Shown here piece by piece: positions 43,583-54,236 of a DNA stretch of 64,000 nucleotides. A model generated the notes under the pieces. It made no database searches, was not told the origin of the DNA, and saw only the letters and a program-made list of their open reading frames with translations. Location of the stretch: the NCBI GenBank assembly GCA_018873225.1, contig JAEILZ010000007.1, forward strand, positions 1,798,001 to 1,862,000, given 5' to 3'. Origin of the DNA: [Phialemoniopsis] sp. UDSM-2020 (Eukaryota; Ascomycota; Sordariomycetes; Thyridiales; Thyridiaceae). The translations under genes were made by a program, and so were the position numbers. How positions within the stretch are numbered: the stretch's first letter is position 1; the number at the start of each line of letters is the position of its first letter.

Positions 43583-46500
43583 TCACCACTCCGAGGCAAG
43601 GTCGCTATCTATCAGAGCTATCTCGCCTTTGGTCGGGCAAAGCAACGTCCCGTCTTTAATTAAGCGGCAGAGCCTAATACTCGAGCTTGTGACCCAGTCT
43701 CGAGGCAAGAAATAGTGCTTGTTGACCTCTTCTGTGTTTTCGCGAAGTGATGTAGTGCAAATTTCCAGGTCCTTGTTCAGGAACACAAGATGCCCGTTTG
43801 GCAATATGCCAATGACGTGTTCAACCAGACTTTCGACCTGGCCAGGGAGCTCCAGCGGCAGGACGACGGTGTTCCCTTCCGCAGATGACCCAGCGGAAAG
43901 CTCGTCTATGGATTTGGGAGAGAGTATATGGAACCCATACTTGGGTCGGTGAAGTTGAAAGGATACGGTACGCAGGAGGAGATGCCGTGAGTGGTTACTG
44001 TCTGCGGCCAGGTCAACTGACAGAGAGGGTGCGGCCTTCGTAGAGTCTCCTTCAGAGAGGTCCAGTTCCACGCATCGCAGCTTTTCGAGCTGCCAGTTGT
44101 AGATGCTCAATGAAGTAGGCTCGAAGCAAAGGAGCCGATCCGACAAGGACGGATGCTGTTGCCACTTGTACGATATCGTGTTATCTGCATTGAACTCGGC
44201 AACCGTTTTGCCGTCTGCTAATGACAAGATCTGACATTTCTTGATTCCCTGAACCAGGAGCAGCTTCCCGGAGTCATTGAACAGGAGTTGTCTCGACCGG
44301 CCACGCGAGGCTGACGATCTCTTTTCGGTGTAGATGTCGGTTGTGTCGATCACTCCGCTTGTCGTGGCACTGACTTTCTTCACGCTCGTCGCGCCATTCG
44401 CCAGACTGTATGCAAGGTGGACATGCATCGGGTCCCAGATGAGGCATTCAACTCCCATGTGGAAGAGAGAAGGTTTGATTGTGTGTTTCGGGCCTTCTGG
44501 CGGTCGGTAGATTTCAATCAGTCCTCGGTCATTTGCGCAAGCCAGTAATTCGTTTGCTTTGCTGCCTTCTGCTATGGCCACAATTGCTGGCTTGCAATCG
44601 GCATGACTCTCGGAAGCTGGCAATGAAATAGAGGTGCTCCGAGCATCGTCTGCATCCGACCAGAAGCTATTTGACGTGCTGTCAATGTCACTAACACGTT
44701 CAGAAAGCGCATCTCCAAGTCGCAGCAGGCAATTGGGCTCCCAAATGTTGCAATAGGAGCCACGAAGGTCGTAGAACCTCACGCTGTCCGGGCTGAAGCA
44801 GATCTGATTGATGCTATCCTCCGACGTCAATTTGTAGATGAGTGACATCGATAACGTATCGTAGATCTTGATAGTGCCTTCCATATCGCTGGTGATGAAC
44901 ACATGTCCGTTCGGACTGCACTGGATGCCGTGTGGCACGATGCCGCTTTCGCCTTTGACTTCCTCGTAAGTGTCATCTAGGGGACTCCACTTGAATATCC
45001 GATCGTGAATGCCGATCACCTCTTCCCCTGAGGGATGCCATACGACCTTGGCGTCTCCAGTATTGGAATTAGCAGAGCCTTGCCCTGGTCTCGTTTTCCT
45101 TCTCAAGCGACCCACCATTTCCGGCGGGTTGACGTTCCAGATAGACAGAGGAAAATTGCGGTACGCCACCGCGATTTGAGTACAATCATTGCTGAATGTG
45201 ACTGCACATGGCGTGCTCAGAAACATACCCTCTGGCACACCCGGTTCTTCTAGCAGTGCAGTATCCATCTGCACCCATGAGACCTCTTCACTGCCCTCCT
45301 TTGTTGATGTACTGTAAACCCGCCGGAGATCCGAGATCGCCATTAACTGTCCGTCTTTATTGAAGCTGAGTTCGAGCGCCCGCTCGCGTGGTGGGTTGAT
45401 GATCGTGGACTGCAAAGACCCGTCCTTGGTCTTCCAGATATAGGTTTTTGCTGCGCCGTAGCAAGCAAATAATGAGCCGGACAGGTCAAATGTCACTGCC
45501 CAAATCTGCTCGCCAGTGTTGAAAGTTTTATGCTCGCGGAACAGATTGGTATCCCAGAGGGTAATGGCGCCCTTGGGAATATCACTGCATACGGCAAGGT
45601 ATAGTGGCGAAGCAGCGACACGGACTGCTCGCCCGGTGCCTGCCGAGACACGAGCCAGACAGTCATCCCACTCGAGATGGGTGACACCACTAACAGACAG
45701 AGTGGTGGATGCACTTTTGCTGAACTTCTGGTAGATAGACGAGGTTGAGGGGCTGAGCGGTGGTATGATTTTGTATATGCTGGTAGGATCCTTTGACAAG
45801 TGGCTGCCAAATTTTGCAGGTATCTTCATCAAATCCACTGCCCAAGACTCAAGCAGCGCCAAGTCTGTCAGGCGATGTAGCATAGGTGGACGTTCGGACT
45901 CAACCTTCCGCCGCTTTCGTACGTACTCGGTTAGCCTGCGTGAGACTCTGAAGAGCTCTGCAAGATGCCCACTCATTGCAATGTATTGCAGCCAAGCAAG
46001 AGAGTTGGGTCCGTTGAAGAATCGAACTAGGGCGTCGAGGATGCGGTCTGAACTGGCCGAGCTGTTCTCGAGATGGAATGCCCACGATGTCGCAGCATAA
46101 GGGAGAAACACGGGTAGTTTGAGCGAGTTGATCTTGCCTCGAAGGGCCTTGTCGCAAAGAGCCACAATGCACTTTCCAAAAAGCTCTTCATTAATGGTCT
46201 CTGGGTCCAGGGAGAAAGACTGACGGGTAGCCTTCTTGAGATATTGGCGCGCAGAATGATGTACTAAAACCACTTTGTTTTGTGAGTCGATGGTCACGAA
46301 CTGGCCACAGACCAGGCCAATTGTGTGCTTCAGGTCCATGATCGATCGCATTTCTGTGGCGTAGGCTTGGCTTAGCTCCTCCACCGCAACAGGCGATCGT
46401 GCATAGATTGCCCAGGAAAGAAACAGTTTAGACAGGACTCTGTCCTCTGCTGTGTCTAGAGCAACTATGGCGTCAAGCATCCGGTCGTAGAGTTCGTCCA

Positions 46501-48277
46501 TTCCATCCGGTGTTGATGAAAGGACTTGGCTAACTTGCTCTTGACGGTGACAGACAACCACGCGTTTCAGGACAAGAGATGCCCAAAGAAAACTGCCGTT
46601 GGAGCGAGTGGCGATTTCCTTGGTGACTTGTGCTTTCAACTCCTCGTCCCACGGAAGATACTGGAGCTCTGCTGCCACAACAAGACGAATGTCCTCTGAT
46701 GTATTTGGCAAGGGTATGTCGACTAAGGAGATCGATCTCTTTGCCAATTGGAAAGCTTGACTTATCGGGCTCAGCGGGCGACTGAAAGCTAGGACGCGAA
46801 TGGGCATCGCAAAGCTGTCGATTGTGGTAATCAGCTCAATGACGTGCTTGCTCGAGTCGGCCTCGTCGAGACCGTCGATTACCCAAAAGAGCGGCTCATC
46901 CGACTCCACGTTTGCCAGAATATCCAAAAAGATGCGCCGCCATACTGTCATCCCATCTGCTTTATGAAAAGTCGTGCCTGATTGTGCAAGCTCCGCGAGC
47001 TTACGCCGAAATTCGGGCACGCATAACGCTATCTGCAAAGCAAGAGATCGAAGCATGCTTGCTAGAGACCTCCTTTGCCGATTACCGTATTTGAAGAAGA
47101 AGAAGGCGCACCGACGCTGCTCGCGAGCAAGGTGATCGACAACATAAGCTGCAACCGTGGACTTGCCGCTGCCAGGCGGAGCGTGGGCCCAGAGGAGAGG
47201 ATGGTCATCAGAGACTAACCAACACTTCAGCTGCTTTGTCAACAGAATGCCCTCGCAGGTACCATCTTTTCGTAAGGTCCGACTGGCCACAAGATCGTCT
47301 ATTGGGGGTCCGGAAACGCCCAAGAGATCTTTTACGAAGCGCTCTTCCTCCTCGACATCCTCGTCCCGCTCTTCCAGAGCAGTGGCCGAAGTCGCGACGC
47401 TACGAAGAGCCCCAACAACTGATGCATAGTTTGGGTCATCAACTCCAGTAAATTTGCACACATTATGGTGATTAGCGATTAGTGGCTGAGGTGTTTCATT
47501 AGGATAGCCCATGACCGATGAGCTCTTATCTAGGAGCATGAGCTGCATCGGTCCGACAGACGTGGTCAAGGTCTCGTAAAAGGAAAAGATCTGAAGTTTC
47601 GAGGCATGGTGACGGAATGATTCGTTCAGCTCGTCGATGGTAGGACTGCCGCGCGCAAGCTCCGTGACATACTCTTTTGGCGAATGACCAAAGACCGAGC
47701 TGGTGAGAATCTTGTTGAGCGTTTCCGCTAAGTCTGTGCCTCTGTGCGGCGTAGCCAGAAAGAGTACAGCCTTGATATTGCTAATGATGTCGCGGTACTC
47801 CTCGTTCAGGTGACCTTGGATGAAAGCCTTCTTGAAGACCAGACCTCCCATGGAATGCGCCACTATAACGATGGGGACTTGGCCGAGACGTTCGGGCCCA
47901 TTCTCTCCGTACTTCATCCGGAACAGGAGATCAGTAGCGAAGTCGCCAAGCGTCAGCGAAGCCTGCTCCTTCTTGGAGGAAAAGTGCGCATTGTATCCGA
48001 AGGTAAGGATACGAGCGTGGGGTAGCTCCGCTGGGAGCCATAGTTGCGGCCAAAGGTATTCAAGGTCCCGGTCTCGACACCATGTCCTCAAGCTCGTTCC
48101 CCCAAGGCCGTGTATATATAGGATATCAACCGATCGCTCTTCTGGAGTATGCAATACCCACAGACCGAGAGGATCGTTCCGTCTGTCCTGCGATCTTTTC
48201 CTCTGATGGCTGCTGGAACGATGCGACGAAAAGAGCTGTCCGTGAATGTCCGAAATGGCCGAGTCGCGGCGCGGCAT
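43583..48277 (-). CDS. NLR-like STAND protein: lipase-like / NACHT / WD-type repeats
   Basis: One intronless frame of 1564 aa. An N-terminal alpha/beta-hydrolase domain of the SesB/DUF676 type (about residues 50-290) has YIHGLGG (54-60), the nucleophile elbow VAHSMGG with Ser142, and ATPHRG (175-180). A NACHT NTPase follows with P-loop APPGSGKST (366-374) and Walker B LFWVIDGLDEAD (463-474). After a helical region the last about 700 residues form degenerate WD-type beta-propeller blades with endings such as AITLWD, TYIWK, LSIWNV and TIKIYD. This is the tripartite layout of fungal NLR-like proteins: effector, NTP-dependent oligomerisation, ligand-sensing repeats. Family roles include heterokaryon incompatibility and proposed immunity. 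Repeats are diverged, so they are not under recent concerted expansion. Role here is inferred. Confidence 0.9.
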   Translation of the reverse strand: MPRRDSAISDIHGQLFSSHRSSSHQRKRSQDRRNDPLGLWVLHTPEERSVDILYIHGLGGTSLRTWCRDRDLEYLWPQLWLPAELPHARILTFGYNAHFSSKKEQASLTLGDFATDLLFRMKYGENGPERLGQVPIVIVAHSMGGLVFKKAFIQGHLNEEYRDIISNIKAVLFLATPHRGTDLAETLNKILTSSVFGHSPKEYVTELARGSPTIDELNESFRHHASKLQIFSFYETLTTSVGPMQLMLLDKSSSVMGYPNETPQPLIANHHNVCKFTGVDDPNYASVVGALRSVATSATALEERDEDVEEEERFVKDLLGVSGPPIDDLVASRTLRKDGTCEGILLTKQLKCWLVSDDHPLLWAHAPPGSGKSTVAAYVVDHLAREQRRCAFFFFKYGNRQRRSLASMLRSLALQIALCVPEFRRKLAELAQSGTTFHKADGMTVWRRIFLDILANVESDEPLFWVIDGLDEADSSKHVIELITTIDSFAMPIRVLAFSRPLSPISQAFQLAKRSISLVDIPLPNTSEDIRLVVAAELQYLPWDEELKAQVTKEIATRSNGSFLWASLVLKRVVVCHRQEQVSQVLSSTPDGMDELYDRMLDAIVALDTAEDRVLSKLFLSWAIYARSPVAVEELSQAYATEMRSIMDLKHTIGLVCGQFVTIDSQNKVVLVHHSARQYLKKATRQSFSLDPETINEELFGKCIVALCDKALRGKINSLKLPVFLPYAATSWAFHLENSSASSDRILDALVRFFNGPNSLAWLQYIAMSGHLAELFRVSRRLTEYVRKRRKVESERPPMLHRLTDLALLESWAVDLMKIPAKFGSHLSKDPTSIYKIIPPLSPSTSSIYQKFSKSASTTLSVSGVTHLEWDDCLARVSAGTGRAVRVAASPLYLAVCSDIPKGAITLWDTNLFREHKTFNTGEQIWAVTFDLSGSLFACYGAAKTYIWKTKDGSLQSTIINPPRERALELSFNKDGQLMAISDLRRVYSTSTKEGSEEVSWVQMDTALLEEPGVPEGMFLSTPCAVTFSNDCTQIAVAYRNFPLSIWNVNPPEMVGRLRRKTRPGQGSANSNTGDAKVVWHPSGEEVIGIHDRIFKWSPLDDTYEEVKGESGIVPHGIQCSPNGHVFITSDMEGTIKIYDTLSMSLIYKLTSEDSINQICFSPDSVRFYDLRGSYCNIWEPNCLLRLGDALSERVSDIDSTSNSFWSDADDARSTSISLPASESHADCKPAIVAIAEGSKANELLACANDRGLIEIYRPPEGPKHTIKPSLFHMGVECLIWDPMHVHLAYSLANGATSVKKVSATTSGVIDTTDIYTEKRSSASRGRSRQLLFNDSGKLLLVQGIKKCQILSLADGKTVAEFNADNTISYKWQQHPSLSDRLLCFEPTSLSIYNWQLEKLRCVELDLSEGDSTKAAPSLSVDLAADSNHSRHLLLRTVSFQLHRPKYGFHILSPKSIDELSAGSSAEGNTVVLPLELPGQVESLVEHVIGILPNGHLVFLNKDLEICTTSLRENTEEVNKHYFLPRDWVTSSSIRLCRLIKDGTLLCPTKGEIALIDSDLASEW

Positions 48278-48944
48278 ATTCGGTGGTTTCGCAAGTATAG
48301 GCAGGCTTGGCTCGGGAAGGGAATGGTGCCGGGGATAGGCGGATGGTCCGGCTGGGGGAGACGTCGGTGGGAAGTTAGGGACGACATCCTCGGCTGGTGT
48401 GCTCTCGGAGGCATTGCGCCTCCCGGGCTTGAGACGCTTCCACTGTTGTCATGACCGATTAGAAAGCCTGATCACATCGAGCGCCTTTGAAGCCCACGGC
48501 ATTCCAAGCCTGAGAGGAGGAGTGGGGGGTACGTACCATCGCGAGCGGTTGTGATCTGCCGCTCGGGTCTGCGGAGTATAGAGCAACGGTCTCAGGCGCC
48601 TAGGTGTTTCACACCTAGGCTTCCCTTGGTAAGATGTGTCAAAAAAGAGAGGGTTGACAATGGGGAAAGTCGATCAGGCTTATCTGCGGCGGCCTCTAAA
48701 TTCCGAAATGCGCCCGTGGGCGCCTCGCGAAACATGCAGGGGTCAATTCGTTAAGCGCCCATGCCGCTGCCACCTTACTGCATATGCATATCGTCAGATT
48801 ACCCCGCATCAGGCTGAGCAATGCCAAAGTACTTCAAGGTGAGAGAGTCCCTTTGATGTTTGGATTTGCTTTTGTGTTTCCAAGTGTTCGTGATTTGCCG
48901 TGCTGGTCGTGTTGGTATTGAAAAAGTGACCTTGATCCGGATCA
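48278..48944. other. Divergent intergenic region, NLR-like / kinase-like
   Basis: The 667 bp holds two promoters and a perfect 10-bp hairpin at 48598-48620. No gene seen. Confidence 0.45.
48598..48620. repeat. Perfect 10-bp hairpin upstream of the NLR-like gene
   Basis: GCCTAGGTGT, a three-base loop TTC, then ACACCTAGGC. It lies 320 bp from the NLR start and 325 bp from the divergent kinase-like start, so it could be a regulator site for either, or a chance cruciform. Confidence 0.65.
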
Positions 48945-50083
48945 ATGGCTGTCGAAACAAGAGGCGGAGACCTCGATTTGCTGGACGGTGCTATCCTCGA
49001 AGGTGAGTGCATGTTTTGAGGAGATTTTGTGTTTCTGTGAAGTCTGGACGAGAAAACTGACACTACTTCTCGGGTTGAATAGTTCTCCCTGAGGGTGAGA
49101 AGGTTCTTGGTGTGGAGCGTTATGGCACTTCAAGCTGGGCTTCAACAGCCCGGATGAATGTCCGGGCTGCTGATGGTTCGGATCGGAGCTACTTCTTGAA
49201 GGTATGTCTTGGTCGTTTGTGTAAAAGAACATCCTTAACAAAGTGATCATTCGTCCAGATCCTGGCAGCATCCGATGCCGACGAACGAGTTCTCGGTGAA
49301 TACATGGCGATGAAAGAGATCTACGAGACTCTTCCAACCTTTGCGCCCAAGCCTTTGGGCTATGGCCCATGCCGTGACCAAAAAGCATACTTCTTCATAT
49401 GCGACTATCTGCCAATCAACCATGAGCTACCAGACCCTATTCAACTGGGTCAGAAGCTGGCGGAGTTACATGAAAAGAGTCAGTCGCCGAACGGCAAGTT
49501 CGGATTCCACTGTACAACTTTCGATGGGAAACTACCTCTCGACACGACCTGGGAAAGCAACTGGACTGTGTTCTTCCAGAAGTTGATGCTTGGCGTCTAC
49601 AAGCTAGATGTTGAGGTGAATGGCTTCTGGAAGGAATTGGATGATGTTGTGCAGGTGACAGTCGACAAACTCATCCCCCGTCTTCTCGATGTGCTGTCGT
49701 CGGAAGGGCGATCCATCAAGCCTTGCTTGATCCATGGCGACCTCTGGGAAGCAAATATCGGCACGGACATGCATACTGGGGAGATATCCATCTTTGATGC
49801 GTGCTCATACTATGCGCACCACGAAAAGGAAGTTGGGATTTGGAGGTGTGAACACCACAAGATGAAGAGCCAGGAATACCGCGACGAATACTTCAAGAAC
49901 TTGGAGCCTAGTGAGCCCATAGAGGAGTATGATGATCGCAACCGCCTCTACGGCGTGGAGACGCTGTTGATCAACAGCGCTCATTTTCCAGGGGCGAACA
50001 CAAGGCAACTTGCCTTGGAGGACATGCGTTTCTTGATTAGTAAGTACTTGCCAGAAACACTTCCCGGGGAGTCGAAACTGTAG
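48945..50083 (+). CDS. Fructosamine/ketosamine-3-kinase family protein
   Basis: Three exons, 48945-49002, 49083-49201 and 49259-50083, give 333 aa with all junctions in phase. The fold is that of aminoglycoside-phosphotransferase-like kinases: ATP-lobe YFLKILAAS with Lys59, a hinge with FFICDYLP, catalytic loop LIHGDLWEANIG (Asp220, Asn225) and metal-binding IFDACSYYAHHEKE (Asp239), the last segment being typical of the fructosamine kinase family. Family role: phosphorylation of sugar adducts on protein amines so that they fall off, in the cytosol. Many fungal members are uncharacterised. Its stop is 118 bp from the convergent MFS gene. Confidence 0.88.
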
Positions 50084-50200
50084 ATATGTTGTTAGGTGTG
50101 GTAAACATATCGCCAAACAAATAGGAATAGGCCATAGCAATAAATAAATTGGATAACTGCTCGATCGCCCGTTGACCTAGCGGCATTTGATTCTCAATTT

Positions 50201-51817
50201 TCATTCGCGCCTTGATTGTCTCCAAGCCAAGCCGCGACTTTGCAGCAGTAATAGCAATGGAACCATCAGACCAAGGATCAGGCCCAAAAGTACAAAACAC
50301 CATCCCGGTCCAAGAGACTTCAACAAAGGGTCCAAGGCTGCCAGGCAAGCGGCGGCTAGCTCACAACGGAAGAAGTTGCATGCAGCCTGCGCTGTGGAAG
50401 GACAATCCTGGTGTATGTCGACAAGGAGTGTATTCAGTGATGTGAAGAGCGACTGTATCGTGATCCCGATAAAGAACTGGAAGACCAGAGGCGCGGCCAT
50501 GGAAACCCGCTGTTGCAACAACCAGCCATAAACTATGATGAGGGCTGAACAACACGCCACGAAGAAACTGATCATTCGCAGTCGTGCGCGCTCAATCGGA
50601 AAGTTGTCAAGGCAGTCACCCCTGGCCTTGTCCACAGGCATTTTACACTCCCTCGCTGTCTTTTGGTAATTTCTATCCAGGAGTTTGCCAGTACCAAAGG
50701 CAGCGATGGCACAAGCGATCCCAAACGGAAGGTAAATCAAGCCGGAGATGACGCCCGTCACTTGGTAAACTTCCCGGAAGATTGTCGATATGGACGCTTG
50801 TAGACAGCTGTATACCGAGTAGTTGACAGCGTAAGCAACCAATATGATTGCTGTGTTGGGTTTGCGAGCCAGTTTGAGAGCTGCAAGAGGGTTTACGAAG
50901 CCCCTCTTACTCTTAACATGAGTCGGGCCGTAATCAGAGCCATCAAACTGGTCTGGAAGAAGGCTCGCAAACGGCGCTCTGTTCGCAAATGTCGTGGGGG
51001 GCTTGCGACCGTCACCGACAATGCTCCTTGCCGTCTCGGGGAGGAACAGCAGCATGGGTATCAAGCACATTGGAGTTGCTGCAGAAAGGAACCAGAAAAT
51101 TGACGGCCATGTCCAACGAAGGAGAAGTAGGCCGCTGAAGACAGGCCCTAAGCTCGGTGGCGTGTTTAAACTGTCCAGGTGTCAGTAATTTTGTCACTTG
51201 TGGAGGGAAAGGGACGCGGACAAGAACGATATGGTACCCGAATAAGCTCCTCTTTCTGCAGGGGTGAATAGGTCTCCCAGAACACCGTACGTGATGGAGA
51301 AGGTCCCGGAAATGCCAGCGCTCTGTAGCATTCGTAAGAAGAACAGCAAGCCGAAGTTTGATTGCAGAGCTAGCCCTATGTTTGCAACGAGATAGATGCT
51401 AAGAGCAGCCAGAAATGTAGGCCGTCGGCCGAACCGATCCGCCGCATCACCCATGATGGATGGGAAGATTCCACTCATAATGAGGTAGGATGTGACTGTG
51501 AGGTTGATCTTGCCGATGCCGACATCCAGATCATCGGCAATGAACGGAATCGCTGGAAAGTAAATGAAACTGCTGACACTTGAGAACCATCCGGCGAACG
51601 CGGCGAGGCCGATTATGCAGTTCTTTTGCCATGTCGCAAATGCCGAGTAATTCTGAACAGTCTCGGGTGCAGGTCTCTCCTTTCCCCGACTCTCCGCCAT
51701 TCCGGTCCTCGAAGGCTGAACAAAGCTGTTTGGTGATGACAGACGTATGTAGTGGTCAAGCACTCGTGATTGGTAAATTTTTGAAGTTTCTGAAAGGGGA
51801 TATGTAAACTTCCTCAC
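50201..51817 (-). CDS. MFS multidrug transporter (DHA1, QDR-like)
   Basis: Two exons, 51817-51222 and 51170-50201, give 521 aa from the first ATG; an in-frame ATG at 51700 gives 482. Twelve hydrophobic segments are visible. Motif A is DAADRFGRRPTFL after segment 2, and the first exon ends in AYSGTISF, continuing after the intron as the antiporter-type LNTPPSLGPVFSGLLL. PETARSIVGDG closes segment 6. The family extrudes drugs or organic acids using protons. The intron donor I had to use is weak (TT|GTCCGC), chosen because it restores the conserved motif in phase; a sequencing or annotation uncertainty remains there. It is followed by a second MFS pump in the same orientation. Confidence 0.85.
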
Positions 51818-52113
51818 GTGGTTCTCATTCGGAGAGTTGGATGTGTTTTTTCGAAAGCGTGAGGAGATTCTTTACCTCCCACTTGCCACATTGGACAAGG
51901 GTGCATTTGACTAACAAACACCCCCGCCCTTGATATGGGCACCTAGAAATATCGCATCTCATAACCAACTTGACATTGTCTGATACTGAATAGGTGATAT
52001 CTCCATATTTCCCAGGGCCATGCTCATTCCCTTCCCTTCCCATTGAGCCACTTTGCGTAAGTATCGTCAACTTGGAAACTAGGCTGAGTGCACGTTTGTC
52101 AATCCCGCCCCGA

Positions 52114-54236
52114 CTAAGCCTCGACAGTCTTGCTTTCGTTTTTGGGATGACCCGACTTAGGACCATGCATCTTACGTTCAACCTTGTCAGTAAGCAAGTG
52201 TCGACTGTCCTTGGAGAACAGGCAGCCGATGATCGCCAGCGCTCCGAAGCCTAGACTGGCCAAGTAGACAGTCTGGAAAGCTTGCGAGTACGCTGTGGGC
52301 AGGACCCCCTCCACAGCCTTCTTGATTGCGTCGGTGATCCCAGGGAATGTCGCGAGTTTGTTGGCCTTGGCTGCCGCCACAAGGGCTGCGACCTTGTCTT
52401 CGGGAAGACCAGCTGCAATGGCCGCCGGTCCAATGTTGGCCGGCAAGGTTGTCGCCAGACGGTTGCTAAGGATCGTCGAGTAGACAGCTACGGCGATAGA
52501 TCCTCCAGCAGACTTGATGGACGCAAGTAGGCCCGAGGCAACACCAATCTCAGCCGGAGAGCAGAAGAGGGCACAGACGGCTAGGGCAAGCAGTTCGATG
52601 CAGCCCACCCAGAAAGGACCAATGATCGTCAGTGCGATACCCATCGCCTCCCTCTCGGGGTTGAGCGCCGCAAGGGCACCGACAAAGCCGACCATCGCGA
52701 ATGTCGAGAAGATGATCCAGTAGCGAACATTTCCTGCCCATTTGATGAGACCGCCTGCCGCGATCTGCCCGAGAGCAGTTGCAGCCCCGACGGTACACTA
52801 TCAACTCGTTAGCGTTGGCTAAACCGGACATTCCAGAGACACTCACCGACAGCCACCCCACGCGAGTAATGTCCTTGGTGAAGAGCGCCTGGATCTGTTG
52901 TGGCCAGAGTAGAACCGCCGAGTAATAGAACATCTGAATTCTCGTCAGGGGCAGAACATCCAGGAGCATGCGGGAAGGGGTGCCATACGCTTGCCACCGT
53001 GGCACAAACCACGAGGCTGATGAAGCCTCGATTGACGAAGAACTTGACAGGGATGGCAGGATACTTCAAGTCTGCATAGGTCTCATAGACAAACAGAACG
53101 ATGAGGAGCACCGCGCCTATGATCAAAGAAGAAATCACGGCAGCCGATTTCCAGGGGTAAATGACGCCTCCCCACGAAATACCCATGAGGAACAAGGTCA
53201 GGCCTGCAGTCCAGAGGAAGATTCCAAGATCTAGATGACGCAAGTATTAGCCCCATGTCCTTCTCCCCGTATACTAGTGCAACATACAGTCAATCTCCTT
53301 GAGTAGCTGTCTTTTTGTCTTGCGCTCGTGGAGAAGCTCGAACGTAGGCGGATGGTAGAACAGGAACAGGAGAATCACAGCAAGGGCAACTGTGATGATG
53401 TTGATGTAGTAGGTCCAACGCCAGCCCATGCCGGGAGTTTCTAACATCTTGCGAGCTAAAACGACAGTTAGCCGCGCACCGTTGAGATCGAATACAAGGA
53501 AGATTTACCAATGATGGGTCCAAAGGTCGCAAATGGAGCATTGGTAAGGAAGATGAAAGACATCAATGCAGGGCGGTACTTGTTTGGAACAAGCTCTCCG
53601 AGTGCCACGTTAAAAGACAGTTGAACAGTCTCGCCCAAGCCGTATATAGCACTTCCGACAATGAGGGTGTTGAAATGTTGCGCGGTGGCGCACACGATAA
53701 TGCCGATCAGTGCGACAATATTGCCTCCAACGAAAAACCAACGCCGGCCGAACAAGTCGGAGATGCGACCGAGGATCGTGTATGTGAAGGCAAGGGCGAG
53801 TGTGCGAGCAATGTTGACCCAAGACATATAAGGGCTCGGTCCTATGGAAGGCTAAGTCAACTAGTCTGTGGGATGATTGGTTTTGGGATGACTTACCGAT
53901 GTCGGCGTTGATATATGTCAAGACGTTCGTAGGCATGAGCAGGAAGATATAGGCCGATATGGCTGAAAGACAGAACCCCTTTTCAATGGGTCAGTATTAT
54001 TCCTTCGATGTGGCTTCAGCCTCTCATACAGTTACCGCCCCTATGAAGCGGATGGAGTAGAAGTACCCTGGCGGAAGGTCGTCGCCAAGGGCCTCTGACA
54101 TGATCGAGGAGGCATCGTCTTCGTCTGCATGGTGCCGAGGCTTAGGCTCTCGGGAACCCAAGTCGGCGTCTTCGACGTGGTTGTTCTCGGCCGACGTGAC
54201 CTGTTTGTTGATTTCCATGTTTTCTGTTGTCGACAT
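52114..54236 (-). CDS. MFS transporter, TRI12/siderophore-type efflux pump
   Basis: Seven exons, 54236-54030, 53978-53897, 53841-53509, 53455-53288, 53230-52989, 52933-52847 and 52797-52114, join in phase to 600 aa. About fourteen membrane segments fit the DHA2-like TRI12 and siderophore transporter group. Diagnostic stretches include SAISAYIFLLMPTNVLTYIN near the start, GRISDLFGRRWFFVGG (motif A), GLGETVQLSFNVALGELVP, GMGWRWTYYINII and YYSAVLLWPQQIQALF. The C-terminal half has a TLPANIG loop and ends in a charged tail. Family members export trichothecenes or related compounds or import siderophores; no biosynthetic cluster or toxin gene is adjacent, so the substrate is open. Introns are 49-57 bp. 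Confidence 0.9.

Noticed and set aside
32230..54236. Secondary-metabolite gene cluster around the MFS pumps
   Set aside because: No polyketide synthase, non-ribosomal peptide synthetase, terpene cyclase, P450 or pathway regulator is present.
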